Positions 49,107 to 63,075 of a stretch of 64,000 nt of DNA are shown here, in pieces (the first letter of the stretch is position 1; every line of letters begins with the position of its first letter). Below the pieces are notes generated by a model, which saw nothing but the letters and a program-made list of their open reading frames with translations, did not search any database and was not told the origin of the DNA. Both the position numbers and the translations under genes were made by a program. The DNA comes from Otis tarda (Eukaryota > Chordata > Aves > Otidiformes > Otididae): assembly GCA_026413225.1 (NCBI GenBank), contig CM048554.1, positions 54,147,463 to 54,211,462 on the forward strand, in the 5' to 3' direction.

Positions 49107-52100
49107 AGCTCCACGGCGGGAGGGCGCCGGCGGCCGCTGTGCAGCCAGGACGAGGGTTCCGCCCGCGGGGCGAGCGTCTGCCGGCGGCGGGGCGCTCTGT
49201 CCCCCCACCTGTCGCTACTTTACCGGGGAAGCCGGACCCCGCGGCGGCGGGAACTTTCCCTGACGGCGCCGCCGGAGGGGAGCGGGGGCAGCTTGCCTCT
49301 CCGCCCTGAGGGGGGAAGTTTTGCGGCGGGAGTGGGGTCCCCGGGAGATTGGGCTGGCGGGGAGCCGTTGGGCCGACGGCCGCCCGTCCCTCAGGACAGC
49401 GGCGGGCGCGCGCGTTTTCCTTGGGCCGGGAGCGGGGCGAGGGGCGCCCGGCGGGGCTTCGCTGCGTGACTCGGGGAGGCAGAGGCCGGTCTCCGGCCAC
49501 GGGGGCTGAGCATCCCCCCGCCGCTTTCCCACCCTTCCGCTCTCTTCAGGCGGGGTACGGCCCGACGGCGGGTATCGTGTGGGGTACGGGAAGGGCTTCG
49601 GCTGTCGGGGCTCTTACAAACTGAGCTTTTAGTCAGAGGACCAAGACACGGACCGACCCCATCACTCACCGGCAGAGGCGAGCTTTCAGAGCCCGTCTTC
49701 CGAGTTTCCTAAGGAGACCTCCGAAAAACGTTGGTCCTGTCTCATCCCTGTAAGGAACCGATGTCCAGAGAAACTGTTGGGCTTCACTCTTTCTGGATGT
49801 GAAGTCCCTAGTGAGCGACTCGGGTAACGCATCCCTAAGCTGTGCCTGTAATCCCTTCTCTGCTTCCCTTTCCACCTTTTTAGTTAGGAAAGACTTGCTT
49901 ACTACAAGTGGAGCCTAGAGTTTGGACACTACAAAGGCACCTGGAACAGAAGGCTAAATACGAGTGTTCTAGCTGCAAGTAAAGCAATCATACTAAAAAA
50001 AAATCCCAACCAAATAAACAAAAAGCCATAGCTTTAGTCTCTCATAGTCTATTCCAGGTCACCATTTCTGCTACTATGACCACTGCAGAAGCCTCCCTTG
50101 TAGTACAAGAGTACTACAGCTTGCCCTGCTTTTAAAAAGCTACTGCCCTGCCCTTAACTACTTCATGTGTTTCAGGTGGTTGAATTCTTTAATGACTCTG
50201 AAACTCTTAAAGTTCTTCTGATTAAAGTATTACCAAAGTCTGAGTGATATACTGTTATTCCAATGTGTTTGCTCTGAACTTTCAGATGTATTCTAGAGAA
50301 AAACTTCCACCTTTTGAAATACCCCAGAATTTTCCTGTGGAAATAATGGCATTGGTACATGCGCTTCCAGATGTGTGCTCAGGTGTGTTGTTTTCACAGC
50401 CCTTGTGTGCAGCCACCTGAAGAACCTGGAGTGATGAATCAAACAGAAACTCTCTGGTTGAGTGCTTTCATGGGGTTTTAGGTTACTGTTACTTAGCACT
50501 TAGTTTCCCACTGTCTTCAGAGAGAGGTGTTCAAAGCCAGAGCTTTCAAAGTGAATGTAGTTTTCTGTTGGTATTGAAGACACTACCTCTTCTCTGTAGA
50601 TGCACAAGAAAAAACTGACTTACCGTGCCCTTTTCCTCATTTGAGTGATCTCATACTCATAGTGTGCTGCTTTTCACAGCACACTAGAAACCCCTCAGTG
50701 TTCTTCTGTCATCCTAGGAGGGTAGATCCTTATAAGCTGTTCTCATACCAGAATTGGCTTGAGGTGTTATCTGCCCAGAGCTCTTCTCTGGCTCCTTGCT
50801 GCTGTGTGGCTCCTGGAGGTAGCCAGTGTTGTGCCTACCCTCACACAGAAGGTGTCAGTAAGGAACGACAGCACATAGCGCTTCCTTTCTAAAGGGGGGT
50901 GTATAGGGCTCCCAGTCTATACTGTCTGGAAAGCTTGAGAGTTGAATCTGGACTTTGCAGCCACGTTGGTTGTGTTGTCACTGACTGGCTGGACAAGCCC
51001 AAAATGGTTTTAGTCCTGTTTTTGTTAACAGGTGGAGATTTTTTTTTTCTAAACTTGTTTTACATTTTATATGTGGCTTTCAGCAGTGCTTTCTGTCTAT
51101 ACCACTGTTCCTCCTAATCTTCTGTTGCAAAAGGAGCAAAACAAACAAACTACAAATTAAAAGAAATTCTTCCGTGTGGCATTCTCACAGACTGGCAAAA
51201 AGCATTGTTTTGGAGGTACATCCTAAACTCTGTATGCAGAGCATAGTGCTTAGTCTGTACATAAGTGAATCATTCTCTTAATAAAGCTGCTAATATAATA
51301 TGCATTTTGATAGAAAATTTACTCTGAGATAATATACTCAACTAGAATACAGCTATTTACAATCTCAGCCATATCCTGTCGTATATCACATAGCCCACAC
51401 ACAAGGAGAAACAGGAGGAACACAGATCTGGCAGGAATAGTCAGGGTAAAAAGAGATATTATGTCATTGTCGCACTCAGCCATCTCGATGAACTGAGCAA
51501 CTCTTGTAAAATAAATAATATTTGCAGTGGTGTGAACTATTCACATCTCGGATGTGAGCCTGTTCCCAGTGAATTAAATGGCAAAATTCTGGATTTATAA
51601 CATGTTAAAATGATGTTTCACAAGCTTGCTGTATATTTTGCCAGCTGTGGTGGAGAGTGTGACTATGTTTAGGTGGTAATGGAACTTCTCTATTTTTCTG
51701 TCCCTTGAATTCATTCCTCATCTGTTTTGCATGTAGTTGTCATTCATGTATAGACTCTGCAGTGCAATTGCAATAAAGGGTCAGAAGCTACTGGAATAGA
51801 CAAGAAAATGGGCAACTCTGAATAAACCAAGTGTTCTGCTGCTTGGAGACCAGTGCATTTGAGGTGTTCGTTAAGGCCCAGTATGTCAAACCAGAGATGT
51901 CTAAATAGCCTGCATTGGAGGGCAAGTTCTATCAAATACTTAGCCAGACTCTCAGAGTCTGAAAGCCTCTACTTTTTTTTAGTTAAAGTATCTTTCCTGT
52001 GTTATGGAAGTCATCTATGAAGTCTGAGAATTTTAAACATCCAGTTTATTTTTCCTTTATGCTATTTATGTTTTGCAGTGGTACTCTATTTAGACAGAGA

Positions 52101-53435
52101 AGTAACACTTTATCTTTGTTTATAGTCAGTTTATTTTTTTCAGTTGGTTAATTTTCAGGGTTTTATGTAGTAACCCAGACCTGCAGGTTTTAAGGTGCAT
52201 TGTAAACTGGGTTTTAATTACTCTTTGCATATATGTTACAGAAGACTCATAGGAAATTTTTCATACCCAGGGGATATGTTGACTTTTGCCTTGCCGAAAC
52301 TTAAAATTCAGACCAAATACAACCTAAAAAAGCTTGATTAGCCTGTCTACTTTTAATCTGTTTTGCAGAACAGCCTTGAAATTACACACTGCTTCCATTC
52401 ACTGTGATAGACGCAACCACTTGGAGACATCCTGAATCAGAATTTTCCATGGTCTGGTGGGGTCTTCCTCATCTGCATCTGATAGAGCTGCAGGGCTGAG
52501 CTGTAACAAAAGTGTCCCTAGCTCAGGTTCATAAAAGGAGCGGATAATATGAAAGGGAGAGGAGGGGGCTGGTATTCTCAGTCAGTGCTGTAGCAAAAGC
52601 CATCCTGCAGACACTGTAACCTCTAGTTTGCCTTAGGGCCAATTCATGCTGTGACAAGCCCTGGAGACTGGAAGATGATGACACTAGCAGAGATAAATGG
52701 TGGTGTATCCTCTCTTTCTGAGTTCCTGCAGGATTGAGCAGCATGCACCTTCAGCCAGTACATGCTGCAGATGGCAACTGAGAGAAGGGGCTGGCCATGC
52801 CCTTTAGCTGGCAGACTGTGTTCTGTTGGAGCTGTCGTGTGCCAGTCAGCGTGGGAGAAGATCTGGCTCCTTGTCATTCCCCAAGCTGATACATGGGAAT
52901 CTTGCCCTCCTTCCTACCCATTTTTTTTCCCCTCGACATCACGTGTGTGGGAGGGGGAAAACGAAGGGGGAGAACTTGAGGGAAATGTGAGAAGTAAGTA
53001 GAATTATCTGAAAGTATGAGGTATTCTCCAAGATTAATCCCTCCTGTCAGAAAGGGGGTGGACTTTTGGATCACAGCCTGAATTATACATGTATACTATT
53101 TTTATGCAGGGAGTAATTGAAATATGTAGCATAAAATTATGCCAGTGCAAGATAGGAGAGCAGTCACCCATGTGCCATGAAGTAGCCAGTGGAGGACATC
53201 ATAAGCAACAGCCTCTCACAGACAGTTGGAGAAAGAAGGGATGATTCCCAGCCTACTGAACTTTTTTCTTTTGTGCTGTACAGCTCTCCTGTTCCTGTGT
53301 GTGTCAGCTCTGTGTCACGAGTCTTCTGCCATCTGTTTATTGCGCTTCAGTCATGATAGAGTTCAAGGGCTAGACATTCAGCTATGTAAACATGACTTTA
53401 ATGCTCAATTTATAGAAGCCAAGCATCTGCAGAAG

Positions 53436-53477
53436 GCTCTCATTAGAAGTCATGCTCTCATTAGAAGTCATGCTCTC
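53436..53477. repeat. 18-bp tandem duplication, about 2.3 copies
   Basis: The unit gctctcattagaagtcat occurs exactly twice (53436-53453 and 53454-53471), followed by a partial gctctc. Confidence 0.92.
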
Positions 53478-53782
53478 TTCAGCAGAATGAGCTCTCCAAA
53501 GAGCTGAACAGAAGTACTGAACACAACACTCAGGAAAGCTGCAGGGATGACATCTGCATAAAATTATCAATACACATTTTATTTTTGTTGTTGGAATGGT
53601 AAATAGATGCCTCAAGCAAACATCCATCATCTTCATTATTGAAACAAAGAATTTCAAGGAAAAAACCCAATTTTCTTATCTACAATAGGATAAATATTAT
53701 AGATAAGAAATTGGGGCTTTCAAACATCTGTGCATTAAAATCTCAAACTTACTTTGGCATTTATGATACTTTTTAATCATAC

Positions 53783-53803
53783 TCCCCCCGCCCCCCCCCC
53801 CCC
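53783..53803. repeat. Poly(C) tract
   Basis: CCCCCC, one G, then a run of 13 C. Such runs can form i-motif or G-quadruplex structures on opposite strands. Confidence 0.9.
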
Positions 53804-56213
53804 AAGAATGTGCAAAGCAATGAATCTGGATGTTTTACAAGCTCATTTGTGGAAAACAAGGGCTTTTCAATTGTTCGTATGAATTTGTGTTTGTGAACTT
53901 TACTGCCAGAATTCTTTAGGTAACGTTGCCTTTCAGCCTGTGACATATAGACCAGTGGTAGTCTGCATAAACAAGCTATTTGTTCATGAGAACATAATTA
54001 AAAGCAAACGTATTGGTGGTAGACTTCACAATATTCATTTTTTGTGTTTTCCATTGAAAAGGTCAAGAAGTTCTTCGTGGTAATTTCTTCATCTGCATGT
54101 GCAAGGTGAGAAAGGAGACCTGCAGTAAAATGTGTGCATCCAAGTTACTGGTGCATTGCTGGTAGCAGCGATATCAGCTATGCTGTAGATAGTCCTCATG
54201 GTGAAGTAAAGTTGGGCACAAGAACAATCTGCAGGTTTCTACTCTTATAGGTCCTGTTCTTGTCAGTATGGAGAAGGCCATTGATTTTTTTTTTTTTTAA
54301 CAGATCTTTAAGTGAGAAATAGAAGTGTCTTATATAACTTACTTGGCTGATCATATTGAACAGTCACTCAACAATCTTGCCAGTGCAGGGTAGTCTGGAA
54401 CACTTTTGTGCCATGAAGTGTCTGGACCATCTAGAGCAACAAACAAGCTTGAAAAACTCAAGAGTGGTTCACAGATAATTTGCGATCAGAATAAATACCA
54501 AATTATTTCAAGTTTGTAGCTCATTGGTTGTGACAACTCCTGCCTGTGTATCTGATAAGCAAAAACAATAGAGTTTTATTTCTGTGGAGGGATCTGGTGT
54601 GGCCCCTCAGTTTTAATCCCATGTTCAATGGCATGCCCTGCAGTATTTTAGGAAGAAAGCTGCTTTTCACCCTTTGCAGCTGTATCTTATTAGCCCATAC
54701 TTGCCTGAATACTTAACATATTATTCTTCTTTCTCCCTTTCATGCATTTTACACTGGATCCATTCCTTGAGTTTGTCTGCTTAGCATGTAGATGCCTTCT
54801 TACTCAGCATCCTCCTGCAGCCCTTGCTTTACAAATGCACTTACGGACATACAAAGCAGAAGCACAGTAACGCCTTGTTCTTGACTACGGTTTCTGTCAC
54901 AGTCCAAATACTTAGTATCGTTTATGTCCTTTAGTCAGTTTTTGCTCTTCACTCTTGGTTGTTAAAAGTCAGCTGTTGAGCTCTACTTGCTTTTATAACA
55001 ACTTTTGGTTAATTTCACTGTCAAGCTGTGCACTAACCTAGTGCTGCTCCTTTTGAATCACTGTCAGTGCCAGACTAACTTAAATGCAAACAGGTTTCTC
55101 TCTTCTCTCTCATGCCTTCTGTTTCTATCAAAACAGAAGACAAAAGAAATGGCCAGTGACATTTTTGTTCACCGGTGTTTGTTCACTGCTGTCATTGAAG
55201 CACTTCTGTGGAGGTATTAATTGCTTAACGAACACATAAGGAGACAAGGTTTGCTCAGCATTTTGCTGTCTCATTTGTCATTTAATGCGATTTGGACAGA
55301 TGTATTTGAAGATTAAGTGTGAAGGTAGAAGCAGACAGCAGAGAAGAGCTGTTAAATGGCCAAGTAAACCAACTGAATTTTAAGGAGTTTGGTAGGCTGT
55401 TCCAGACAAAGGGTGTGACATGAAGAAAAATGCAGAATCAAGCCCAGAAGGAGAAAAGTACACTTGCAGAGATTTGGTGAGAAGGCCAAAGAACTGGAAC
55501 TTCTTGCAGCAAGAGAGGCAAGGAGTGAAAGGATTTGAAGACAGAAGTAACTTGGATGAGGAGAGTGCTTTTGACAGGTGAATTCTGGCTAGTCTGGATT
55601 GTGGGATGGAGGTGAATTGTTTTCCTGCTCTGAATAAGGGGGTGTTGGAGAGATTTATAAACTCAGAGAGCACCATTGCCTGCAGCAGTTGACTACCATT
55701 TTATCTCTGTTACACCATGAAAAGAGTATTGAGAGTTTGTGGAGCTGTTCAGGATAGTCAAGGGAGGAGCAGGAAGCAGAAACTGAATTCCTCAGGCTTT
55801 CTTACCTATCAAATGGCATGCAGCACCCTGAACACAAACACCCGTAGGTGGCAGCAGCTGGCATAAAGCAGAAAGGTGAGCTTTAGAATCTGTAAACAAT
55901 TATGTAGAGAAACAAGTGATTGGATGGTAAAGGGAGTCTAAAATAGTCCCTAAGCTTGTAAAAGGGACTGAGTTTGCAATGGATTTACGAAGACTTTTAT
56001 TCAGAGGTAACCTGGAAAGAAGAAAAGGAAGAGAGCTTTCTTTTCTTATTTTCTATGAGATATAACGTCAATCTGACATATAACATTATTTCTTGTGTCT
56101 TTGGACTTGTCTTTATTTTAGAGCTGTACAACTTTGAAGTTACACAGTTGCAGCACTACAGTGGATGTATATGGACTTGGTTGTAGCACTGTGCAAAGAT
56201 GCTGGTTGATAAA

Positions 56214-56640
56214 GATAGAACAGAATAGACTATTTCAGTTGGAAGGGACCTACAACAATCATGTAGTCCAACTGCCTGACCACTTCAGGGCTCACCAAAA
56301 GTTAAAGCTTGTTAAGGGCATTGTCCAGATGCCTCTTAAGCCCTGAAAGGCACAGGACATCGACCTCTCGAGGGAGCCTGTTCCAGTGTTTGACCACCCT
56401 CTCAGTAAAGAAATGCTTCCTAATATCCAGTCTAAACCTCCCCTGACGCAGCTTTGAACCATTATCATCTGTCCTATTGCTGGATACTGAAGAGAAAAGA
56501 TCAGCACCTCCCTCTCCACTTCCCCTCCTCAGGAAGCTGCAGAGAGCAATGAGATCACCCCTCAGCCTCCTTGTCTCCAAACTAGACAAGCCCAGAGTCT
56601 TCAGCTGCTCCTCATACAACATGCCTTCCAGCCTGTATCT
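56214..56640 (-). repeat. CR1 LINE 3' fragment, minus strand, about 430 bp
   Basis: On the minus strand, codons spanning about 56622-56302 encode the CR1 ORF2 C terminus: [17 protein letters not shown], then [20 protein letters not shown] and NRLPREV. The 3' UTR follows (gttggactacatgattgt, ggtcccttccaactg read on the minus strand) and reaches a degraded octamer end near 56214-56235. It belongs to a different and older CR1 subfamily than the 1-3.7 kb element. A small frame change within the tail and loss of the upstream reverse transcriptase make it inert. It is inserted antisense to STUM in intron 1. Confidence 0.94.
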
Positions 56641-57712
56641 GGAAGAAGGTAAACCACTTTAGAGTGTTGTACTTATGTTCAATACTTGGGATTTTGCTAG
56701 CGTAAAGGTTTTGACATCTGGGAAACCTTGCTGGCAACTAAAAATACTGTCTGTGCCTTACAAAGCTTCTACTGGAAGTTACAGCAAGGGAAGCAGAAGG
56801 GAATTCCCACCTCTGCTGCAGCTATTCCAGTTCACAGTCCAACATTATTTGAAGCTGCAGTTAGAGCTTACTTGCCTTTCAAATGCTGGTCTGTGAACTG
56901 GAGCAGTTGTGGTGTGATGCGATGCAGATGCAAGAAAGCTGGTGTGACGCCAATATTCCTTAACAGAGAGCTGCAGCCAGCATCACACAGCAACCTTAAA
57001 CGTCACTGAATACGAGTCAGACCCAGGACCTGACATCAACACAGGCCCAGCTTCACATGAGAAAGAAAGGTTTGTGTTGACTGAGCTTGCCATACTGATT
57101 CTAGGAATGTGGAAGCTGGGTTTCCCTGGTTCTGCTGAAGATTGGGAGCTTTTTCATTAAGTGAAGGAGTTAATCCCTAGTTATCTTCCCACTCTCCCCA
57201 GGTTTTTTGAGCATTTATGTTAACTAGGAGCCCCCAAATTAAAATATTGTAAGATCTTGAGAAAAATCACATGCCATTCTGCCTAGTTATATTTCACTTA
57301 CTGATTTCTGATGTTATAAACTTAACTAGGTTTCATTGTGTGTAGAGTTAAGTAAAAAATAAGTAGACAGAACTTAAATATTTTATTTAAAATACTAATT
57401 TCCACTGATTGTTTTCTCGTCATCTTACCAGTTTGAAGCTGCTATCACCCTCCTTCCTCCAGCAGTATAGTCCTTATTAATAAAGACAGTTCCAAGATCC
57501 GTTTTTCCATTCCAAGGGAGTTACAGACCAAACAACTAACTACTTGATAACCCCTCAAAAAGGCAATGCAATCCTGACTCTCACAATATTTGGTGTTTCC
57601 TTAGAACTCTGTCCCCTGAGGCTCTTGATAAGAATCTATTTTCAAGAAAAGAAAAAAAAAAAATGTAGCTGTCATGGCTTTGGAGCTGGATTTGAAGATA
57701 TCATCTTGTCTC

Positions 57713-57734
57713 AAAAAAAAAAAAAAAAAAAAAA
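57713..57734. repeat. Poly(A) tract
   Basis: An uninterrupted run of 22 A in intron 1; a second, shorter A run lies at about 57651-57663. Confidence 0.9.
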
Positions 57735-58999
57735 GGAGGGACAAGGAAAAAGAATGAATTGCTGCTTGTTTTTAATCTCAGTTTTGGAGAACGTGATTTG
57801 ATTTTTCAGCACTGAAGGATGTCAATATTATACTAAGCTTTTAAATTTAAAAAATAGATACATTGCTATCTAATGTACAACTCTGCCACAAAACCAGACA
57901 CTCAGGTCTTTGAGCACAGGATAATGAAATATCTAGGGTAGTAAATATAAATGAGATGGTTGATGAAAGCTGATTGGTAATACACTAACTTAAAAGTTCC
58001 AGTATATGCATACACAAAGGATATGCCCAGAGTGGATCATGATCTTGCTAGAGAAAGGAGTTAATATGATCAATAGAGGAGCTCTTGGAAACATAATCAC
58101 ATTCACTGCAGGGATTTGACCTGTACCACATTTCTAACGTCAGTAATAATGCTCAGTGGACTGAGGCTGCTGTCTTTGTGAATATGAACTTAAACATATC
58201 ACAGATAATGATCCAGCATCTCACCAGCTTGTCGTTTATCTAGGCTGAGCTCTCAGTTTGCCACAAGCATTGATGAATATCCACACAAAACTTAAAAATG
58301 CTCCGAGTTTGTGGATAATCATTTCATTTTAGTTACAACACAAGCAAGTTTGTAAAGAACGCAAAGGCTAAATGGTCAAATTAATCTTGAGATTGTGTTG
58401 GAAAAAAATGTCAATTGAGCCAAATAAGAGTGTTGTTTTGAAAAAAGTGTACATTTTTAGGTGTTATAAGCCGCTGAAGACCTGAAATGTTAATGAAGAT
58501 TAATAAATAGGTTATAGTGAACCGTTGTTACAAGTTTATTATGTTAAAAATTGAGTCATTTTACAGAGTATGATTCATAATATTTATACGAAAATATTTT
58601 ACCTGAAATAAAATAAGCCCAGTGATCACATTAGTATAACATTGTCCAGCTGAAACAATTTTTCTGTTTTAAGTTTTTAAATATGTATTTATTTGTATGC
58701 ATATATCTATTACATATGCCAATATGGTGATGGGAGATCTTGGGTTTAAATGAGTTCTTCCTTATGTAGGTAGAAAACCATTTGTTGTATGTGATTTTTA
58801 AGTGCATTCATAAAAGAATGGATTTTAGATTTCATAAATGAGTTTTGTTAATTTGCTATTTTTAAAATACTTGCAAGACCTCTTCTGTTGCCATGACAAT
58901 TTGATTTCCATAAACATGATTTTTTTGTGTGTGAATATCCAACATTGTATTTCCTATGCTGTGCTGGGGAAAGGAGATGGCAACTTGACACCATAGAAA

Positions 59000-59090
59000 T
59001 CACTATGTGGAGAGGTCCATCTAGTCAGACCTCTTTCACTGACAGTGGTTAGGACTGAGTTCTTTACAGCAAGATGAAATAAGCTCTTGG
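59000..59090 (+). repeat. Ancient sauropsid interspersed repeat, plus strand
   Basis: 'gaggtccatctagtcagacc' followed by 'tctttcactgacagtggtta' matches the same repeat seen inverted at 30751-30850 (GGTCCATCTAGCCCAGTATCCTGTCTCTGACAGTGGCCAA type). It is strongly diverged. Confidence 0.5.
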
Positions 59091-62000
59091 ATCAAGGTTT
59101 ATGTATTTATACTTCCTGTAAATGAGAAGACTTATTTTTTAATGTCTTCTTGTAAACACTGTTTTGGAATCAGGAAGCTTTAATTTTCCTTTCCACTGAA
59201 AATTGGTTCCAAGAATCTTAAGACTAAATTCTAGCTAAAAGTATGGCTGGACCTCCCTGGGTCAATACACACAAAACAGCTGTAAGGATGTAACAAGTCT
59301 CATTGCCCTGCAACCCACTCTGAGTTTGTCCTAGTGTGAAGGGTTCACAAAAGATTTAGGACTGTGAGAAAGAACCGGTCACAAATTGAAACATTTGTGA
59401 GGCATAGCCAGAAGAAAATCCCTTTCTAGTTGTGGCATTGGCACAGTTCTTCTGTCTTTGTGAAATTTTTGCAACAAATCAGACCTGTTTCCAAACTCAT
59501 TTGCACCAGACTGGTTATCAAGTAATCCATTGAAAAAGCAGGTACATTGGTTTTGATGTTGTTAGAATCATAGAATCCTAGTTAGACAGTTTAGTGAGTG
59601 CAGATTCTCTGGATTGGGCTATTAAATTATCTCTCTTCATCTATTTAATTGTGAAAGCATTGCCAAATCTTCCTGTCCATATTGCAAGGATGATTATGGT
59701 TTTTGCTGCATGTCTTTGTTCTTCAGCTCTGCACCTGACAAACTGATCAATACCAGAGAAGGCTTAGCAGGGGTTGTAGAAAACAAATAACTAAGTTTTT
59801 TTTAAAAACAGTATTTTAGACTCAGCATCATGAGATTTTTTTTCGTCCCTCCTACTGAAATTTCATTGTGGCTACAAAGAGCTGGTGGGATGGTTCCTTG
59901 TCTCATGTAAAAGAGAGAACAGAGCACAGGGGCTACAATCATTGGCAATTTTGAGTACAAAAATGCTCTCATTTTCTCTTTCAAAAGTCAGAAGGTAATT
60001 TTATACATTGACTTGCACCTGAGTGCTTATTTTACTCAGTCCTCTGCTCTTCCCACACATCCCACAAAAATAACACTGAAATGGATTGTCCTGGCACTCC
60101 TTTGAAGCGGACTCCCTGAGGAGATCTAACTTTCCTCTTGTTTACATTGGTCAGTTGTACATGGTGAACTGATTCTTGTGCCTTGAGGGCTAGCCCATTC
60201 CATCAGATACTGCCACAGAAGGCTAGTGTTCTTTGACACCCATGCTGCAGAGGTGTAGGTAGTTGCACAAGTGCAAGGCAGAGCTTGAATCAAGCCATGA
60301 CTGTGTCCAGCCCTCAGCCATTCTGTGTCACCAGCTCATCTCGATCCAATTAACTCCTTATACACAAGGGTGCCAACATGCCAATTCTCATTTCCATCAG
60401 AGCTAAGCCTCAGTATTCCCACTTTGGATGGTAGATTCAAGGCAAAGTAATTAAAAGTAGGATCTGTCTCCTTATGCTGTGTGCAGCGGATAGTTAGAAG
60501 AAACCTGTGGTGCAGCCAGGAATGGAGTTTAGACCAAGCATTAGTTCCCAGGAACCACTGTTGCTCAGCAATTACACAGTGAATCCTTTTACTGTGATGA
60601 ATAAATGGTAACAGTCTGTCCTTAATATTATTGACACAAGGATTAAAAGATTTTTGATATGTATATTAGCTAAAATACAGTATGCATAGTGCAACTGAAA
60701 GTCTTGTCCATATGTGTATACGTTCTGCTCTCACATCAGTGCTTTCAATTCACTAGGTGTTCTTTCAGTGCTCGTTTACTCTGTGTACGAAGGCAGAACC
60801 GGACAGAGAGGATGTCCCCTTTCTAGTTGCTCTGTGGACTTCAGGTCACATTACTTGGAGCAACAAGCAGTTATTTGGACTAGTGCAAAACAGGTACAAA
60901 ATGTTCCCATTTCAGGGTAAACCCATTTGTCAGAACTGAGAATCCACAACATGCAGAACAATGTGGCATTGAGCCTCTAGAACCAGTTTGCCTCACCTCT
61001 GCTCACCATTTTTGCTTCTTGTAACATTGAGCTGGCCCCTTGAGCTTGCTCCTATGAATAAGTATTACTCACTGTAAAGAAGCGTTGCTGAACTGAGCTC
61101 TTACATTGCTCTTGAAACTAGAAAAGACTCTTCCTGAGTCACAGTACTAAATAGGACACCCATTCAGAATTGTATTTCCTAAATCAGCCAGCAACCAAAG
61201 CTAAAAATCTGAGGCTGTTACATCACAAAACTTGTTCTGCCTTCTCCCTTACAAATGTGGTTTTATTTTAAATATTTATGACACTTCATCATATACTAGC
61301 AAATGTTCTTTAATATATTTTGTGAAAGGAGTGATACCTAAATGACATGAGACATTATTCCAGTGGCTGTGATTTAGGTCTTTCCCAAGAGGTCCACTAT
61401 TTACTGGTATAAGAAATGCCAAGTAGGTAGCCAGGCAGGGTTTTACTACATTATTTCAGTAGCACCATAAAGTGCAGACTACACTCAAGTCCTGTTATGA
61501 CAGAGAAATATGAAGGGTTATGCCACAGACTAACTGTTTGCAGTCTGAATGGAGAAGTCAGAGGAAATAACCTGCTGATGATTGTCCAGGAAGCTGGTGG
61601 CAGAACTGGCAAGAAAATCTACACAGACTTCTTGCAATTCAGTGCCTCAAATCACACAGCCATATTTTATTTTCCGTTCGTCTCTTCCAAGGAAACTGTT
61701 TTATAATGAACTACGTCTGTCACTCTTGGACTTAGTGTTCATCAGGAAGCAAAATGATGTCTGTGCCATAGGCAAGGGAGTTTGTAGTTCAGATGTGCAG
61801 GTTACTCCCTCACATGATCCTATGACCTGCTTTATGCCTATGAAAATTACATACTATCTTGTACACATGACAGGGACTCCAGCCCATTTCAGTTGGTACA
61901 TGGCAGAAAACTCAACCAAAGCCAAGCAAGCACAGATGTGCTCTAGAGCTGCCATTTGAAAGAACACTGATTTGCGCTGTGCGTTGTCGTTCAGTATTAA

Positions 62001-63052
62001 CTGATATTTGCAGTAAGTAGGCTCCACTGTATTCCTTCTTGATTACACCGCAATTGTGTGCAAAATGGGCCCTTACTATGACCTTAAGATGTAGTATTTT
62101 AAAATATATTATTTATACAACTATGTAGGTGACTGTGGCACTGTACAGACAACAAAAAAAGAACAGGTCCTATTCCAGAAGGTTGGGGTAGAAATGTAAC
62201 CCCAAGAGTCAGATCAGAGTTAAAAAAAAAATCTTAATAAAAACACATAATACAGTGTCATGAAAAGAAAAATATTTCCTTGAGTTGTATGTTTAAAGGC
62301 AGAGTTTTAAAGGCACAGTTGGGACTTGTTTCTTAGCAACAGGGCTCATCTGAGCCATGCAAACACTGTCATGTTGGAAAAAGATACCCTCAAGAAGAAA
62401 GGCGAAATGAAAGGAGCTAGAAACACCAAATTTAGATGTCTTCCTGCTGCTGCAGGAGCATTTCATCAGCATTGCAAAGCCTTCAGGCAATGACTAAAGT
62501 AATTTTGATAAACTAATGGTCAGAACAAAGAACTTATCTTTACTTCTCTTTCTCAGCAGGGAAGAATGGAAAAAATAACATTTAAAAATATGTGTATTGG
62601 TATTACAGGGATACCATAAATCATAGTTTAGGTTCCATCTTCCCTCTGTATCCATAACAACATGGCTCTGTTCTACACTGAGGGCATAGGAGTCCTGCAG
62701 AATGAAGTTCTTGCTCTGTTGTACCTCATACTGTATCTAGTACTAGATGTTTCAAAGGAAGATCGGTAATGGAGAGTTAAATGCAATAACCTGCCTGTAG
62801 CAAAAGCTCCTCCTAGAAGAGTTGGTTAGCTAGCTGATACACCAAAGCAAGAGTTTATTTTAATTATTTAGTCAAAATAGCTTAATGGCAAGTGTTCTTT
62901 TTATTGGATTTATTAGGTGGGATTCATGTACCAGTGCGTCTGAGTTGCTTGCTGTTATAGTCTGTGGGGAGGAATTAGGCACTACCAGCATGTGACTCAT
63001 CTCTTCCCTAAAATAAGTTAAGTGAATCACACCCTCTGGGGGCCTCTGTTTG

Positions 63053-63075
63053 TTTTTTTTTTTTTTTTTTTTTTT
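63053..63075. repeat. Poly(T) tract
   Basis: An uninterrupted run of 23 T. Confidence 0.9.

Larger units (their letters stand above)
48230..49620. promoter_or_regulatory. STUM: CpG island covering the STUM promoter and exon 1
   Basis: The DNA changes sharply from AT-rich to very GC-rich with abundant CpG at about 48230 and returns to average near 49620-49700. The start codon of STUM sits inside. GC boxes (GGGGCGGG) occur at 48733-48740 and 48762-48770, an alternating GCGCGCGCGCGC at 48804-48815, and G-rich runs able to form G-quadruplexes at 48535-48568, 48680-48703 and 48762-48782. No TATA box is evident. These features fit a dispersed CpG-island promoter, with transcription probably starting between about 48600 and 48900. 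Many long open frames on both strands here are by-products of GC richness. Confidence 0.88.
49107..56213 (+). other. STUM: STUM intron 1, proximal part
   Basis: The first ~500 bases are the downstream half of the CpG island; the rest is AT-rich. I looked for the next expected residues after VPGLG (the TFVSAF... segment) and found no match. Small items are a C run (53783-53803), an 18-base tandem duplication (53436-53477) and a T run (54284-54298). No element or RNA gene recognised. Confidence 0.7.

Noticed and set aside
48228-49669. Many long open frames on both strands in the CpG island (up to 259 codons)
   Set aside because: They overlap each other, are rich in Pro/Arg/Ala/Gly as expected from GC-rich DNA, and only the frame at 48914-49100 shows a known conserved protein.
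54060-54120. 'ggtcaagaagttcttcgtgg' region considered as STUM exon 2
   Set aside because: The translated sequence does not match the conserved segment expected after VPGLG and no suitable acceptor precedes it.
59565-59583. 'tagaatcatagaatcctag', like a minus-strand CR1 octamer end
   Set aside because: Only about 18 bases match and no CR1 UTR follows, so it cannot be told from chance.
60240-60540. MIR-like words (gcaaggcagagcttgaatca, tgcagccaggaatgg)
   Set aside because: Too short and scattered to support an element without a profile search.
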